Shown: piece by piece, positions 1 to 8,564 of the stretch
How positions within the stretch are numbered: the stretch's first letter is position 1
How the letters are laid out: every line of letters begins with the position of its first letter
Source: an uncultured Prevotella sp.
Lineage (GTDB): Bacteria > Bacteroidota > Bacteroidia > Bacteroidales > Bacteroidaceae
Assembly: GCA_900769055.1 (NCBI GenBank)
Contig: CAAGFF010000258.1
Location: forward strand, 1 to 11,068
Direction: 5' to 3'
Length of the DNA: 11,068 nt
Notes under the pieces: generated by a model
Told to the model about the DNA's origin: nothing
Seen by the model: only the letters and a program-made list of their open reading frames with translations
Databases searched by the model: none
Position numbers and translations under genes: made by a program

Positions 1-2866
1 CGGCGCCACAGTACGAGTAGTCGGTACCAATGAAGGTACTGTAACTGACATGAACGGTAAGTTCAGCATTACCTGCCCCAAAGGCAAGAACACGCTTAGC
101 ATTGCATACGTGGGCATGGAACCTATCGAGGTTAGCGCACGTGCGAACATGCGTATTATTCTGAAGAACGACACCAAGAACCTTGACGAAATTGTGGTTG
201 TGGCCTATGGTACACAGCGCCGCGAGGCGAAGACGGGTTCAATCACATCTCTTGGTTCTAAGGACATCGCTGACGTTCCTGCCACATCATTCGACAAGAT
301 GTTGGCTGGTAAGCTTGCCGGTGTTCAGGTAACACAGAATTCGAGCCAGCCTGGTTCTGCTTCGCAGATTCGTATTCGTGGTAACAGTTCTATCAATGCA
401 GGCAATGAGCCTCTGTATGTTGTAGATGGTATCGCCATAATCAGCGGAGATGACGCTGACTTCACGAATACCAACAACACTTTGGCTGCCATCAACCCTA
501 ACGACATCGAGAGCATCACCGTGCTGAAGGATGCTGCCGCAGCCTCAGTATATGGTTCGCGTGCCGCCAACGGTGTTATCCTTATCACCACCAAGAGCGG
601 TAAGGAGGGCAAGAGCACTGTCACAGCACGTGCAAAGTTTGGTGTGTCACAGCTTGCCAACGACAACAACTTCAAGCTGATGAACGCAGAGCAGTTGCTC
701 GGCTACCAGCGCCAGGCTATCATCAATGCCGGCATGGACCCCGACAACCCCGCAAACTCAGCCAACTACTATCGTCCGATGAGCATGCTTTCGCAGCCCC
801 TCTACAACTGGATGGACGTGATGACACGTTCGGGCAAGATGCAGGAGTATGAGCTGACATTGTCAGGTGGTAGTGCCAAGACAAAGTATTATAGCTCATT
901 GTCATATCATGATAATGACGGTGTGTTCTACGGCTTCAACTACAAGCGTATCCAGGGTCGTCTGAATGCCGACCACCAGATTACCAAGAACCTGTCAACC
1001 GGCACACGTATCAACCTCAGCTACAACTATGGAGAGGACGTGCCAATGGGTTCACTCTATTATGCAAACCCCGCATTTGCTGGTATGACCCTCATGCCTT
1101 GGATCTCACCTTATACAGAGGATGGCAAGTGGAACACCGACCTGCCCACCAACAGCAACACTAACCCTCGTGCTACTGCCGCTTACGATGACCAGTGGCA
1201 GAAGAAATATGCCATCAATGCCTCTATGTATCTGCAGTGGCAGCCCATCAAGCAGGTTACACTGAAGTCAACCAACTCTGCCGAGCTAAACTTTGTTACC
1301 GGTCGTCGCTACTGGTCGCTTGAGGCAAGCAACTACGAGAGTGGTTACCCTGTGTTGCAGACAACCCAGACTCAGTATCGTAACCTCACGACTTCTAATA
1401 CAGCCACTTATCAGGACACATTCGACAAGCACAATGTGCGCGTGCTCCTCGGTCAGGAGGCCAACTACTTTGACGTAGAGTCAAACTATCAGAGTTCACA
1501 GAACTTGAATCCTCAGATTCCTTATCACGTGGCAGGTAACAGCACCAACGACCTTGACTACTCTATCGGCAAGGAGTCGATGATGTCATGGTTTGGAATC
1601 CTAGACTATAACTACGACGGGAAGTACTATCTGCAGGCTTCTATTCGTACCGACGGTAGCTCGCTCTTCGGCAGCAACAAGCAGTGGGGTACATTCTGGT
1701 CAGTAGGTGGATCATGGAACATCAATAAGGAGAAGTTTATGGAGAACACCAAGGACTGGCTTCAGGTATTGAAGCTCCGTGCAAGCTATGGTGTGAATGG
1801 TAACAACAACATCTCACGCTATATGCAGTATGGTACATACACACAGACCACCTACAACGGTATCACAGGTCTGCGTCCCTCTACTCCCGCCAACCCCGAC
1901 CTGTCATGGGAGAAGAACAACTCATGGAACTTCGGTCTAGACTTCCACTTCCTGAAGCGCTTCTCGGGTAGCATCGACTTCTATACCCGCAAGACTACAG
2001 ACATGCTTCTGGAGAAAGCACAATCTTCAACTTCTGGATTTAACACCGCATGGGCCAACGTAGGTTCTATGCGCAACACTGGTGTTGAGTTCCAGTTTGA
2101 TGCCAACATTATCGATTCCAAGGACTGGCGTTGGGATGTAGGTTTCAATATCGCACACAACAAGTCGAAGGTGCTCGACCTGGGCGACGACGAAATGATT
2201 TCTTACTCTGAGGACAGCCGTATCAAGCACATCGTGGGCGAGAAGATGTTCACCTACTACCTGAAGGAGTACTACGGAGTGAACCCTGTGAACGGCGAGG
2301 CTCTGTGGGTGACAGAGGACGGCTCAATCAGCAACGACTACAACAAGGCACGCTATATCAAGGCCGGTAGCCCTGAGCCTACATACACTGGCGGTATCAA
2401 CACCACACTGACATGGAAAGACCTCTCGCTGAGCGTGGTATGCGAGTTCAAGGGTGGCAACAAGGTGTTCATCATCGAGAACCGCTACTTGCAGTCAGAC
2501 GGAAACCAGATGACAATGAACCAGTCTGCAAGTCTGCTTAACTATTGGCAGAAGCCAGGTGACACAGGATGTAATCCGAAGCCTATTGCCGGTAACTCAA
2601 GCAACTCTTACAGCTTCGGTTCAACCCGTTTCCTCGAAAAGGGCGACTACTTCAGAATCAAGGACATTACTCTGTCATACAATGTTGACCGCAACTTGCT
2701 GAGCAAGATTGGTCTTGCCGGAGCTCGCGTATATGCAAGTGGTCTGAACGTGTTCACATTCCACGATGTAAACTGGTGGGATCCCGAGCGTGGTATCGAC
2801 GGTATGGGATATGGTATCTATCCTGTCACCAAGACATTTGTTGTAGGTCTTGACCTCACCTTATAA
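1..2866 (+). CDS. SusC/RagA-family TonB-dependent outer membrane transporter (5' partial)
   Basis: This is an outer membrane beta-barrel that imports ligand delivered by its SusD partner, powered by TonB-ExbBD. The frame is open from base 2 and gives about 954 residues, so the signal peptide and the first part of the N-terminal domain lie outside the window. The first internal ATG (base 50) is not the real start, because the preceding codons continue a carboxypeptidase-regulatory-like beta-sandwich (GATVRVVGTNEGTVTD, then a YVGM strand). Numbering from base 2, a TonB-box-like DEIVVVAYG is at about 62-70. The plug follows, with the family motif LYVVDG at about 138-143 and a conserved VLKDAAAASVYGSRAANG stretch near 174-191. 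The rest is aromatic- and Asn-rich barrel. The protein ends in LDLTL, lacking the terminal aromatic residue common in outer membrane proteins. The susD-like gene starts 30 nt downstream. The family call is secure; the substrate is unknown. Confidence 0.96.
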   Translation, partial: GATVRVVGTNEGTVTDMNGKFSITCPKGKNTLSIAYVGMEPIEVSARANMRIILKNDTKNLDEIVVVAYGTQRREAKTGSITSLGSKDIADVPATSFDKMLAGKLAGVQVTQNSSQPGSASQIRIRGNSSINAGNEPLYVVDGIAIISGDDADFTNTNNTLAAINPNDIESITVLKDAAAASVYGSRAANGVILITTKSGKEGKSTVTARAKFGVSQLANDNNFKLMNAEQLLGYQRQAIINAGMDPDNPANSANYYRPMSMLSQPLYNWMDVMTRSGKMQEYELTLSGGSAKTKYYSSLSYHDNDGVFYGFNYKRIQGRLNADHQITKNLSTGTRINLSYNYGEDVPMGSLYYANPAFAGMTLMPWISPYTEDGKWNTDLPTNSNTNPRATAAYDDQWQKKYAINASMYLQWQPIKQVTLKSTNSAELNFVTGRRYWSLEASNYESGYPVLQTTQTQYRNLTTSNTATYQDTFDKHNVRVLLGQEANYFDVESNYQSSQNLNPQIPYHVAGNSTNDLDYSIGKESMMSWFGILDYNYDGKYYLQASIRTDGSSLFGSNKQWGTFWSVGGSWNINKEKFMENTKDWLQVLKLRASYGVNGNNNISRYMQYGTYTQTTYNGITGLRPSTPANPDLSWEKNNSWNFGLDFHFLKRFSGSIDFYTRKTTDMLLEKAQSSTSGFNTAWANVGSMRNTGVEFQFDANIIDSKDWRWDVGFNIAHNKSKVLDLGDDEMISYSEDSRIKHIVGEKMFTYYLKEYYGVNPVNGEALWVTEDGSISNDYNKARYIKAGSPEPTYTGGINTTLTWKDLSLSVVCEFKGGNKVFIIENRYLQSDGNQMTMNQSASLLNYWQKPGDTGCNPKPIAGNSSNSYSFGSTRFLEKGDYFRIKDITLSYNVDRNLLSKIGLAGARVYASGLNVFTFHDVNWWDPERGIDGMGYGIYPVTKTFVVGLDLTL

Positions 2867-2896
2867 TATAATAACATAGAGAAAGGAAATAAGAAT

Positions 2897-4309
2897 ATGA
2901 AAAAGATAATATTAGGTTTAGCCGTAGTATCAGCCGGTCTGTTCTCTTCATGCAGCGACTTCCTCACCGAGGAGCCAATACTGAAGCAGAGTAATGAGCT
3001 GACCTTCGCTGAATTTGACAACCTTGACAAGGCAGGTGCAGCCCTGCTCGCCATGACACAGAGCGACGCATGGTATGACGGCTCGTTCCTCATGCAGTCG
3101 GAAATGCGCTGCGGAAATGCCAAGAACCCAAAGTCAATGCCTGGTTCCGGACGTTATCGCAATGAGACACAGTGGAACTTCAACGAGAGTTCGACTTCTC
3201 CACTTTGGGCTTACGCTTACTATACTATCGCCCGTGCCAACAACGTAATCAACAACCTTGAAGGCAAGGAGGTTAATGGAGTTACAGCACAGCAGGTGAA
3301 CAATCTCAAGGCAGAGGCTCTCTTCGTGCGTGCACTTAGCCACTTCGACCTCGTTATCACTTATTGCCAGCCCTACAACAGTGCAGATACACTTGGTGTG
3401 CCCGTAGTGCTCGTGACTGAGAACGGTAAGCCCGCTCGCTCTGGCAAGAAGACTGTATATAACCAGATTGTAAAGGACCTGACAGAGGCAGAAGGTCTTA
3501 TGTCTGACAACTATACACGTTCGGGTGCCACGGACAAGGCTGCCGTAGTCTCTAAGCCCGCTATTCAGGCCCTGCTCTCACGCGTATATCTCTATATGGA
3601 GGAATGGCAGAAGGCTGCCGACTATGCCACAAAGGTTATCAACAGCGGCAAGTATAACCTTGCCACAGGTGAGGACTACGTGAACATGTTTAGTGCAGCT
3701 ACTGCTCCTGCTGGCGGTGAGATTATCCTCGAGGTATATGGTTCTAACAAGAACGAGTATTGGGACAACTCCGGTTGGACTCACCTCTCATTCCTCACAT
3801 CTCTCGATGGTAGCGGTGACATCTGCGCCACAAGCGACCTCTACAACCTCTTTGAGGCAGGCGACATACGCCAGCAGCTTTATAAGCAGAACGAAAACGA
3901 CTGGTTCTGTCTGAAGTATGTGGGTAAGGAGGGAGCCAATCCCCGTCAGACCAACGTGCCCATCATCCGTCTTTCTGAGATGTATCTCAACCGTGCCGAG
4001 GCTATCATCAATGGTGCTTCAGTGAACGGTGTGACAGCAGAGTCCGACCTTAAGATCCTGGCTTCCAAGAGAAATGCTACTGCTTCAGCAGCTACACGCA
4101 CCGGTGTGTTCACCGACCGCCGCAAGGAGCTTGCATTCGAGGGACACATTGCCTACGACTATGCACGTACCAACACATCTCTCGTGCGCGACGACTTCGA
4201 CGAGGTTAACAACAAGGACGTTGCCTTCCCAAGCTATATGTGGGCTATGCCTATCCCCAAGCGTGAGCTGGATGCCAACGAGAACATGGTACAGAACCCT
4301 GGTTATTAA
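2897..4309 (+). CDS. SusD/RagB-family surface lipoprotein
   Basis: This is the lid-like lipoprotein that covers the SusC barrel and binds ligand at the cell surface. The 470-residue protein begins with a lipoprotein signal (MKKIILGLAVVSAGLFSSC) with lipidation predicted at Cys19, followed by SDFLTEEP, typical of SusD N-termini. The N-terminal TPR-like part includes ALFVRALSHFDLV near residue 142 and SRVYLYMEEWQKAADYA near 226. The C-terminal SusD domain includes IIRLSEMYLNRAEA near 356, RRKELAFEGH near 408, a WAMPIPKREL segment, and the family-typical end QNPGY. The length is at the short end for the family, but every landmark is present and no frameshift is seen. The ATG at 2897 is chosen because it opens the signal peptide directly. 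It lies 30 nt after the transporter and 21 nt before the next lipoprotein, so it is almost certainly co-transcribed. Ligand specificity cannot be read from the sequence. Confidence 0.96.
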   Translation: MKKIILGLAVVSAGLFSSCSDFLTEEPILKQSNELTFAEFDNLDKAGAALLAMTQSDAWYDGSFLMQSEMRCGNAKNPKSMPGSGRYRNETQWNFNESSTSPLWAYAYYTIARANNVINNLEGKEVNGVTAQQVNNLKAEALFVRALSHFDLVITYCQPYNSADTLGVPVVLVTENGKPARSGKKTVYNQIVKDLTEAEGLMSDNYTRSGATDKAAVVSKPAIQALLSRVYLYMEEWQKAADYATKVINSGKYNLATGEDYVNMFSAATAPAGGEIILEVYGSNKNEYWDNSGWTHLSFLTSLDGSGDICATSDLYNLFEAGDIRQQLYKQNENDWFCLKYVGKEGANPRQTNVPIIRLSEMYLNRAEAIINGASVNGVTAESDLKILASKRNATASAATRTGVFTDRRKELAFEGHIAYDYARTNTSLVRDDFDEVNNKDVAFPSYMWAMPIPKRELDANENMVQNPGY

Positions 4310-4330
4310 TCAAAAAAGAGAAACAGAATT

Positions 4331-5218
4331 ATGAAAATACTTAATAAGATAACATTCGGATTGGTTGCCCTGGCCACCATGGCGTTCTCTTCATGTAGCA
4401 ACGACCTGCCAGAGTTCAACGATGCAGATGCTTTCGTGGCTCTCCGTGCCACCACAGCCTCTTTCGTGGAGAATGGAGAGGGTACAGAGATTGACGTTCT
4501 GCTCACCTCTCTCAACGGCCTTGAGGGAAGTGTTGACTTCGAGATTGTTCCCGATGAGGCAGCGCCAGCTACTGAGGGTGTGGATTTCACTATCGAGAAT
4601 GCAAGCAAGACCCTTACGTTCACAAAGGATGCACCTACACAGAGCATCAAGATAAAGGCTATCGACAATGATGTATATACAGGCGACAAACGATTCACTA
4701 TCAACCTTGTAAATGCCAAGGGTGTGAATCTTGGTGCCAACAAGAGCATCACTGTCACTGTAGAAGACGACGAGCACCCATTGGCATTCATGCTTGGTAC
4801 ATACGCTGCCAAGGGTCCAAGCTACTTCGACGGTGGAGAAATTGAATGGACAGTGAAGATTGCCAAGGATGATACTGACGCTGCTAAGGTTTGGATCAGC
4901 AATATGGTACCTAATGGCAGCAACCTTGATATCTATGGCACTGTAAATGACACAAAAGATGAAATCCGCATACCTGTCAAGCAGGATATTGCCAAAGTAT
5001 CTGCTTATCCTCATGTTTGCTTCGAGGCATTCTTTGGAAAGGATGGTGACGAGGATGTTGAAGACTTCGTGGTTGGTCACATCACAGTGAACGACAACGG
5101 CAAGGCTGTCATTTCATTCCCCGATTATTGGTTTGGCTCTTGTATTTACAACGAAGCAGGACCAACAACAAGTTGGTATGCCATCATTATGGCCGGTACG
5201 GTATTCACACTTCAGTAA
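4331..5218 (+). CDS. Surface lipoprotein with Calx-beta-like domain, SusE-position protein
   Basis: This 295-residue lipoprotein is encoded directly after the SusD-like gene, where Sus-type operons usually carry auxiliary surface binding proteins. The signal peptide ends in AFSSC (lipidation Cys22) followed by SNDLPEF, a moderately acidic start that could act as a surface-export signal. Residues about 30-152 resemble a Calx-beta domain: an extracellular beta-sandwich with DVLLTSLNGLEGSVDFEI, a GVDFTIENASKTLTFTKD strand pair, the hallmark AIDNDVYTGDKRFTINL, and a closing ITVTVEDDE strand. Residues about 153-295 form a separate beta-rich domain beginning LGTYAAKGPSYFDGGEIEW, which resembles in layout the C-terminal domain of the following protein. 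No catalytic motif is visible, so a ligand-binding role is inferred from position and fold. The name SusE refers to location only; no sequence similarity to SusE itself is claimed. Confidence 0.85.
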   Translation: MKILNKITFGLVALATMAFSSCSNDLPEFNDADAFVALRATTASFVENGEGTEIDVLLTSLNGLEGSVDFEIVPDEAAPATEGVDFTIENASKTLTFTKDAPTQSIKIKAIDNDVYTGDKRFTINLVNAKGVNLGANKSITVTVEDDEHPLAFMLGTYAAKGPSYFDGGEIEWTVKIAKDDTDAAKVWISNMVPNGSNLDIYGTVNDTKDEIRIPVKQDIAKVSAYPHVCFEAFFGKDGDEDVEDFVVGHITVNDNGKAVISFPDYWFGSCIYNEAGPTTSWYAIIMAGTVFTLQ

Positions 5219-5243
5219 TTAATTCATAAAGAAGAATTGAAAG

Positions 5244-6899
5244 ATGAAAAAGATAATATTTAGCTTAGCAGTCGTTCTTGGTTTGGCAAGTTGTAACTCA
5301 TGGGACGACGAGCAGACACAGAACTATGGTGACGGCCCTGCCATCACCATAGACCTGACAACAACAGCCGACTCTTCATTCACGTTTACCGTGAATCCGG
5401 CACAGGGCACCAACTATTACACATATACTGTAGTCGAGGGGTCAGAGGCAGCGGAAGTAGATGCATCATTGCTTCTTAAAAACGCCATCGGCGGTATCGC
5501 CGGAGGTATTAAGAAGTATTCAGAGAATGCGTCTGTTACTGAGACTATGCGCAACGCAAAGACCAATGCTCCCCTTTGCTCGCCCAATACCTCATACGTT
5601 ATCTATGCAGTGGCAGCAAGCGACAAGGGTGTTATAGGCAAGGTTGCCTCACAGGTAGTTACAACTACCGATGGAGAGACTCCTGTAGTGGCCGATATGG
5701 CTTCTACAGACAGCTATGCAGCTGTAAAATTCTCTGAGAATGTAGCACTTGGCGATGGAAGCATCACTGCTAAGTACTATCTCGAATGGGATCCTGCATT
5801 TGCAGCTAAAGACATTGCAGCCGAGGACATCACTACAACAATCAATGGTAGTGTTGTTAAGTTTGAGGTGAACAATGTTCCTGCAGGAGCATACGTGTTC
5901 GTTTCATGGACAGAGGGTGCATTCGTTGACTCTAAGGGCAACAAGTGCCCGGCAATGAACAGCGACTTCAATATGAACACCGGTGCATTGGAGGGTGTGA
6001 ACATGCATCTTGCCAACGTGGCTTGGGACATCAATCCTTCTAACATCGGTCCTGATGCAGGTTCGCTTATCTCTGATTATAAGACATGGCAGGGTACTAT
6101 CACATTCGAAGAGAATGTATATCGCAACGACTATGGAGTGCAGACCGGTGACATCTATGTTAAGTATGCCAACAGCAAGAAGTCAACAACAATCGCTCTT
6201 GATCCTTCTGATTGGGAGATTAAGGATAATGTTGTTACATTCCGTCTGCCCGAGGCAGCCTCTGCCGGCGACATCATCACTGTCGGAATCAAGGCGAATG
6301 TTCTCTTCGATGTATGCGGTAATGGTAATAACGCCTTTGTTTCATCTACCGATGACGCATGGTGGAAGTACTTCGCCGCTACTAAGGATATGGTGCTCGG
6401 TAACTTCGGATTCAACTATGTATCTGCTTACGACGAGGAGCCGCAGTGGTATGATGGTGGTATTGTCACCATAGAGGAGGATCCTGAGGCTGAAAATGGT
6501 ATAATCATCAAGAACCTCTATCTTGAAGGCTCTGAAATCCCCGGTGAATACGACCTCAATAGTGGTAAGGTTTATGTATATGCTTACTGTGAACTTGGAA
6601 TTGTCGCTGGCAAAGAGTCGAATTATGGTTTGATTACTTATAGTATTTCTGGTAAAGATGCTATTGAGTTCACCATAAATCCCGACGGCACACTGACATC
6701 AACAGACTTCGGTGTTGTAGCTTGCGACGAGAATTATGAGTCTGCACTCGGATGGTGGGATAAGTGCTCTATAGCTAAGTTCACTCCTGCTAATGCTGCA
6801 GGTGCCGCCAAGCGTACAAGGGCAATCTCTGCCAAGAGTGTTAAGAAGGCAAATGTGAAGATGTCTGCCAAGGCTCTTCGCCGTCATATTCGCAAGTAA
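5244..6899 (+). CDS. Multi-domain Ig-like surface lipoprotein with basic C-terminal tail
   Basis: This 551-residue lipoprotein is the last gene of the SusCD operon, 25 nt after the previous one. The signal peptide ends in LGLASC (Cys17), followed by NSWDDE, an acidic stretch suited to surface export. Residues about 32-130 look like an Fn3/Ig-type beta-sandwich (SFTFTVNPAQGTNYYTYTVV, then SYVIYAVAASDKG). Two segments, about 133-245 and 250-365, each carry a FSENV or FEENV strand typical of SbsA-type Ig-like (Big_5) domains. A further beta-rich domain spans about 375-515 (LGNFGFNYVSAYDEEPQWYDGG). The protein ends in an unusual tail: residues 523-551 contain 12 Lys/Arg and no acidic residue. The first 17 nt of the gene are identical to those of the susD-like gene. 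A role in binding the ligand of the SusCD complex is inferred from position; no enzyme motif is seen. Confidence 0.83.
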   Translation: MKKIIFSLAVVLGLASCNSWDDEQTQNYGDGPAITIDLTTTADSSFTFTVNPAQGTNYYTYTVVEGSEAAEVDASLLLKNAIGGIAGGIKKYSENASVTETMRNAKTNAPLCSPNTSYVIYAVAASDKGVIGKVASQVVTTTDGETPVVADMASTDSYAAVKFSENVALGDGSITAKYYLEWDPAFAAKDIAAEDITTTINGSVVKFEVNNVPAGAYVFVSWTEGAFVDSKGNKCPAMNSDFNMNTGALEGVNMHLANVAWDINPSNIGPDAGSLISDYKTWQGTITFEENVYRNDYGVQTGDIYVKYANSKKSTTIALDPSDWEIKDNVVTFRLPEAASAGDIITVGIKANVLFDVCGNGNNAFVSSTDDAWWKYFAATKDMVLGNFGFNYVSAYDEEPQWYDGGIVTIEEDPEAENGIIIKNLYLEGSEIPGEYDLNSGKVYVYAYCELGIVAGKESNYGLITYSISGKDAIEFTINPDGTLTSTDFGVVACDENYESALGWWDKCSIAKFTPANAAGAAKRTRAISAKSVKKANVKMSAKALRRHIRK

Positions 6900-6917
6900 T
6901 TTTATATTAACAAAATA

Positions 6918-6976
6918 ATCCTCATTCCCCACAGTATTTCCCCGCAAGGGGATGCTGTGAGGGCATGGGGATTTTT
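6918..6976 (+). terminator. Long GNRA-capped hairpin with T-run: terminator or attenuator between the Sus operon and the protease
   Basis: A nearly continuous stem can be drawn by hand. Bases 6918-6925 pair with 6965-6972 (one G-T wobble), 6927-6929 with 6961-6963, 6930-6934 with 6955-6959, and 6939-6943 with 6948-6952, closed by a GCAA tetraloop at 6944-6947. There is one mismatch, a bulged A at 6960 and a small internal loop. A T-run follows at 6972-6976. This is the expected form of an intrinsic terminator for the operon ending at 6899. It lies only 16 nt before the start of the next gene, for which no separate promoter is evident, so partial read-through or attenuation is possible. Confidence 0.8.
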
Positions 6977-6992
6977 AGCTTTTATCAAGATT

Positions 6993-8555
6993 ATGATTAA
7001 AAAACTGACATTATCAATTGCATGTCTTTTCCTTGCGTTGACAGTACAAGCGGCTGAGGTAAGTCCCGAAACCGCAAAGCTCAAGGCCAAGGAAATAATG
7101 AATGCGCGTTTTGCCTCGTTCAATGACGCTGAGGCTACGGTTATCCCCGTGATGTATAATGGCGAGAAGGCTTATTATGTGGTGCAGTTTGCCCAGGGAT
7201 GGACTCTTATCGCTGCCGACGACAGGACGGAGCCTCTGATAGGCTTCTCGGATGAAGGTACTTTCGTCGTCAACGATATGCCTGCACCTGTAAGGTCGGT
7301 TATCGACTGCTTTAGTCGCCGTATCACCGACAGGGCAAGGCATCTTACTGCCAAGAGTGCAGGATGGGACAATGGTGCAATGCCAAGTAGGGCTGCCACC
7401 AGAGCTGCGGCAAAAGTAGAACCGCTGATAAAGGTGAAATGGAACCAGACCGGTGCCTACAAGAAATACTGCCCTACCAATTCCGACGGACAAGCCATTG
7501 TAGGTTGTGTGGCAGTTGGCATGGCTCAGGCCATGTCTGTGGTAAGATGGCCCAATCGTCCGACAGGATCATTTTCTTATACATCTGAAAACTTCGGATA
7601 CCAAAGCATTGACTATGATAAAGAACCAGCATACGATTGGGACGACATCATTGCAGGAAACAACAACAAGGATGGCGCTGCACGCCTGCTTTGGCATTGT
7701 GGCGTGGCAGTGAAAATGGAATATGGGATAAGCGGTTCTGGTACACAGACTACATATATTGTTTCAGCTTTGCAGCGTAATTTCTCTTATCCCAAGAGTG
7801 TGGCTTACCACGATCGCTCGGAATATACAGATGAAGAATGGCATGCTCTTATGTATAATGAACTTGCCAATGGACGTGCCATTGCTTTCAAGGGATATGA
7901 CCCCAAAGGAGGTTATGGACACTGCTTCAATCTCGATGGATATAACAATGGAGCATACCACGTCAACTGGGGATGGGGAGGTAGTAATAACGGATACTTC
8001 GAACTTCATGCCCTCAAGGATCTGACGATGGGTATGGATTATAGCGAAGCGCAATATCAGGGGGCTGTCATTGGTATTCGTGCGCCATCCGACAAACCAT
8101 CGGATATTATTCTCTCAAATACGGAAGTTCTCGCCGAGCAACCGGCAGGTACGGTGGTAGGTGATATTGAAGTGGAAACCGAGGCTACCGACAATCCTAC
8201 ATATACATGGGAAATACTGGGTCCTTATAATCCTATACTACATAAGCGTCTGCCGGCTCCATTCGAGGTGAAGGACGGGCAACTCGTAACCACTGATGTA
8301 TTGGCATTCAAGGACGGAAATCGTGCAATCACTATCACGGTGACTGACAATAAAGGCAATAGCCTGTCGCGTGATTTCACCATTAAGGTACTCAGTTCGT
8401 CTGGAGTAGATGATGTGAAATCAGATAACCAATGTGTATCTTCCAAAACCTTTGATATGGGTGGACGTGAAACTCAGGAGAATGGATTTGGAGTGAATAT
8501 CAAACTGAGTAAATATGCAGATGGTAAGCAAAAGGCAAGGAAAATAATCAAATAA
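6993..8555 (+). CDS. Secreted C10-family (streptopain-like) cysteine peptidase
   Basis: This is a 520-residue exported cysteine protease related to streptopain (SpeB) and the Prevotella interpains. The start is taken as the ATG at 6993, which gives a clean signal peptide cleaved near residue 20 (LALTVQA-AE); an upstream in-frame GTG lies inside the preceding hairpin. Residues about 22-130 resemble the C10 inhibitory propeptide (AYYVVQFAQGWTLIAADDR, EPLIGFSDEG). The catalytic domain starts near EPLIKVKWNQTGAYKKYCP, with nucleophile Cys172 in GCVAVGMAQ, catalytic His310 in GGYGHCFNLDGY, and the family motif HVNWGWGG around residues 324-331. Residues about 370-468 look like a cadherin/Ig-type domain ending in DFTIKVL. 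The end (FDMGGR at 487-492, then GVNIK and a Lys-rich finish) resembles the type A sorting tail of type IX secretion substrates, though it is divergent. It probably digests extracellular protein. The next gene begins 9 nt downstream. Confidence 0.93.
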   Translation: MIKKLTLSIACLFLALTVQAAEVSPETAKLKAKEIMNARFASFNDAEATVIPVMYNGEKAYYVVQFAQGWTLIAADDRTEPLIGFSDEGTFVVNDMPAPVRSVIDCFSRRITDRARHLTAKSAGWDNGAMPSRAATRAAAKVEPLIKVKWNQTGAYKKYCPTNSDGQAIVGCVAVGMAQAMSVVRWPNRPTGSFSYTSENFGYQSIDYDKEPAYDWDDIIAGNNNKDGAARLLWHCGVAVKMEYGISGSGTQTTYIVSALQRNFSYPKSVAYHDRSEYTDEEWHALMYNELANGRAIAFKGYDPKGGYGHCFNLDGYNNGAYHVNWGWGGSNNGYFELHALKDLTMGMDYSEAQYQGAVIGIRAPSDKPSDIILSNTEVLAEQPAGTVVGDIEVETEATDNPTYTWEILGPYNPILHKRLPAPFEVKDGQLVTTDVLAFKDGNRAITITVTDNKGNSLSRDFTIKVLSSSGVDDVKSDNQCVSSKTFDMGGRETQENGFGVNIKLSKYADGKQKARKIIK

Positions 8556-8564
8556 TGACTCGAT

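Noticed and set aside
50..52. ATG at base 50 as the real start of the SusC-like gene
   Set aside because: The frame stays open to the window edge and the upstream codons complete the N-terminal beta-sandwich domain, so the gene continues to the left.
4306..4812. A 168-codon minus-strand ORF with a hydrophobic end
   Set aside because: It overlaps the start of the lipoprotein gene; the hydrophobic run is the complement of the signal-peptide region and adjoining A-rich leader. No family is recognisable.
4391..5080. A 229-codon minus-strand ORF opposite the Calx-beta lipoprotein gene
   Set aside because: It lies wholly inside a well-supported + strand gene, begins inside it, has no promoter or signal, and its composition looks like an antisense shadow of codon-biased coding DNA.
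5222..5240. Inverted repeat AATTC/GAATT between the two lipoprotein genes
   Set aside because: The stem is 5 bp of mostly A-T pairs; too weak for a terminator and common by chance in A-rich leaders.
7014..7493. A 159-codon minus-strand ORF opposite the peptidase propeptide
   Set aside because: The + strand frame has a signal peptide and propeptide features; the opposite frame shows no recognisable domain and conflicts with the gene's direction.
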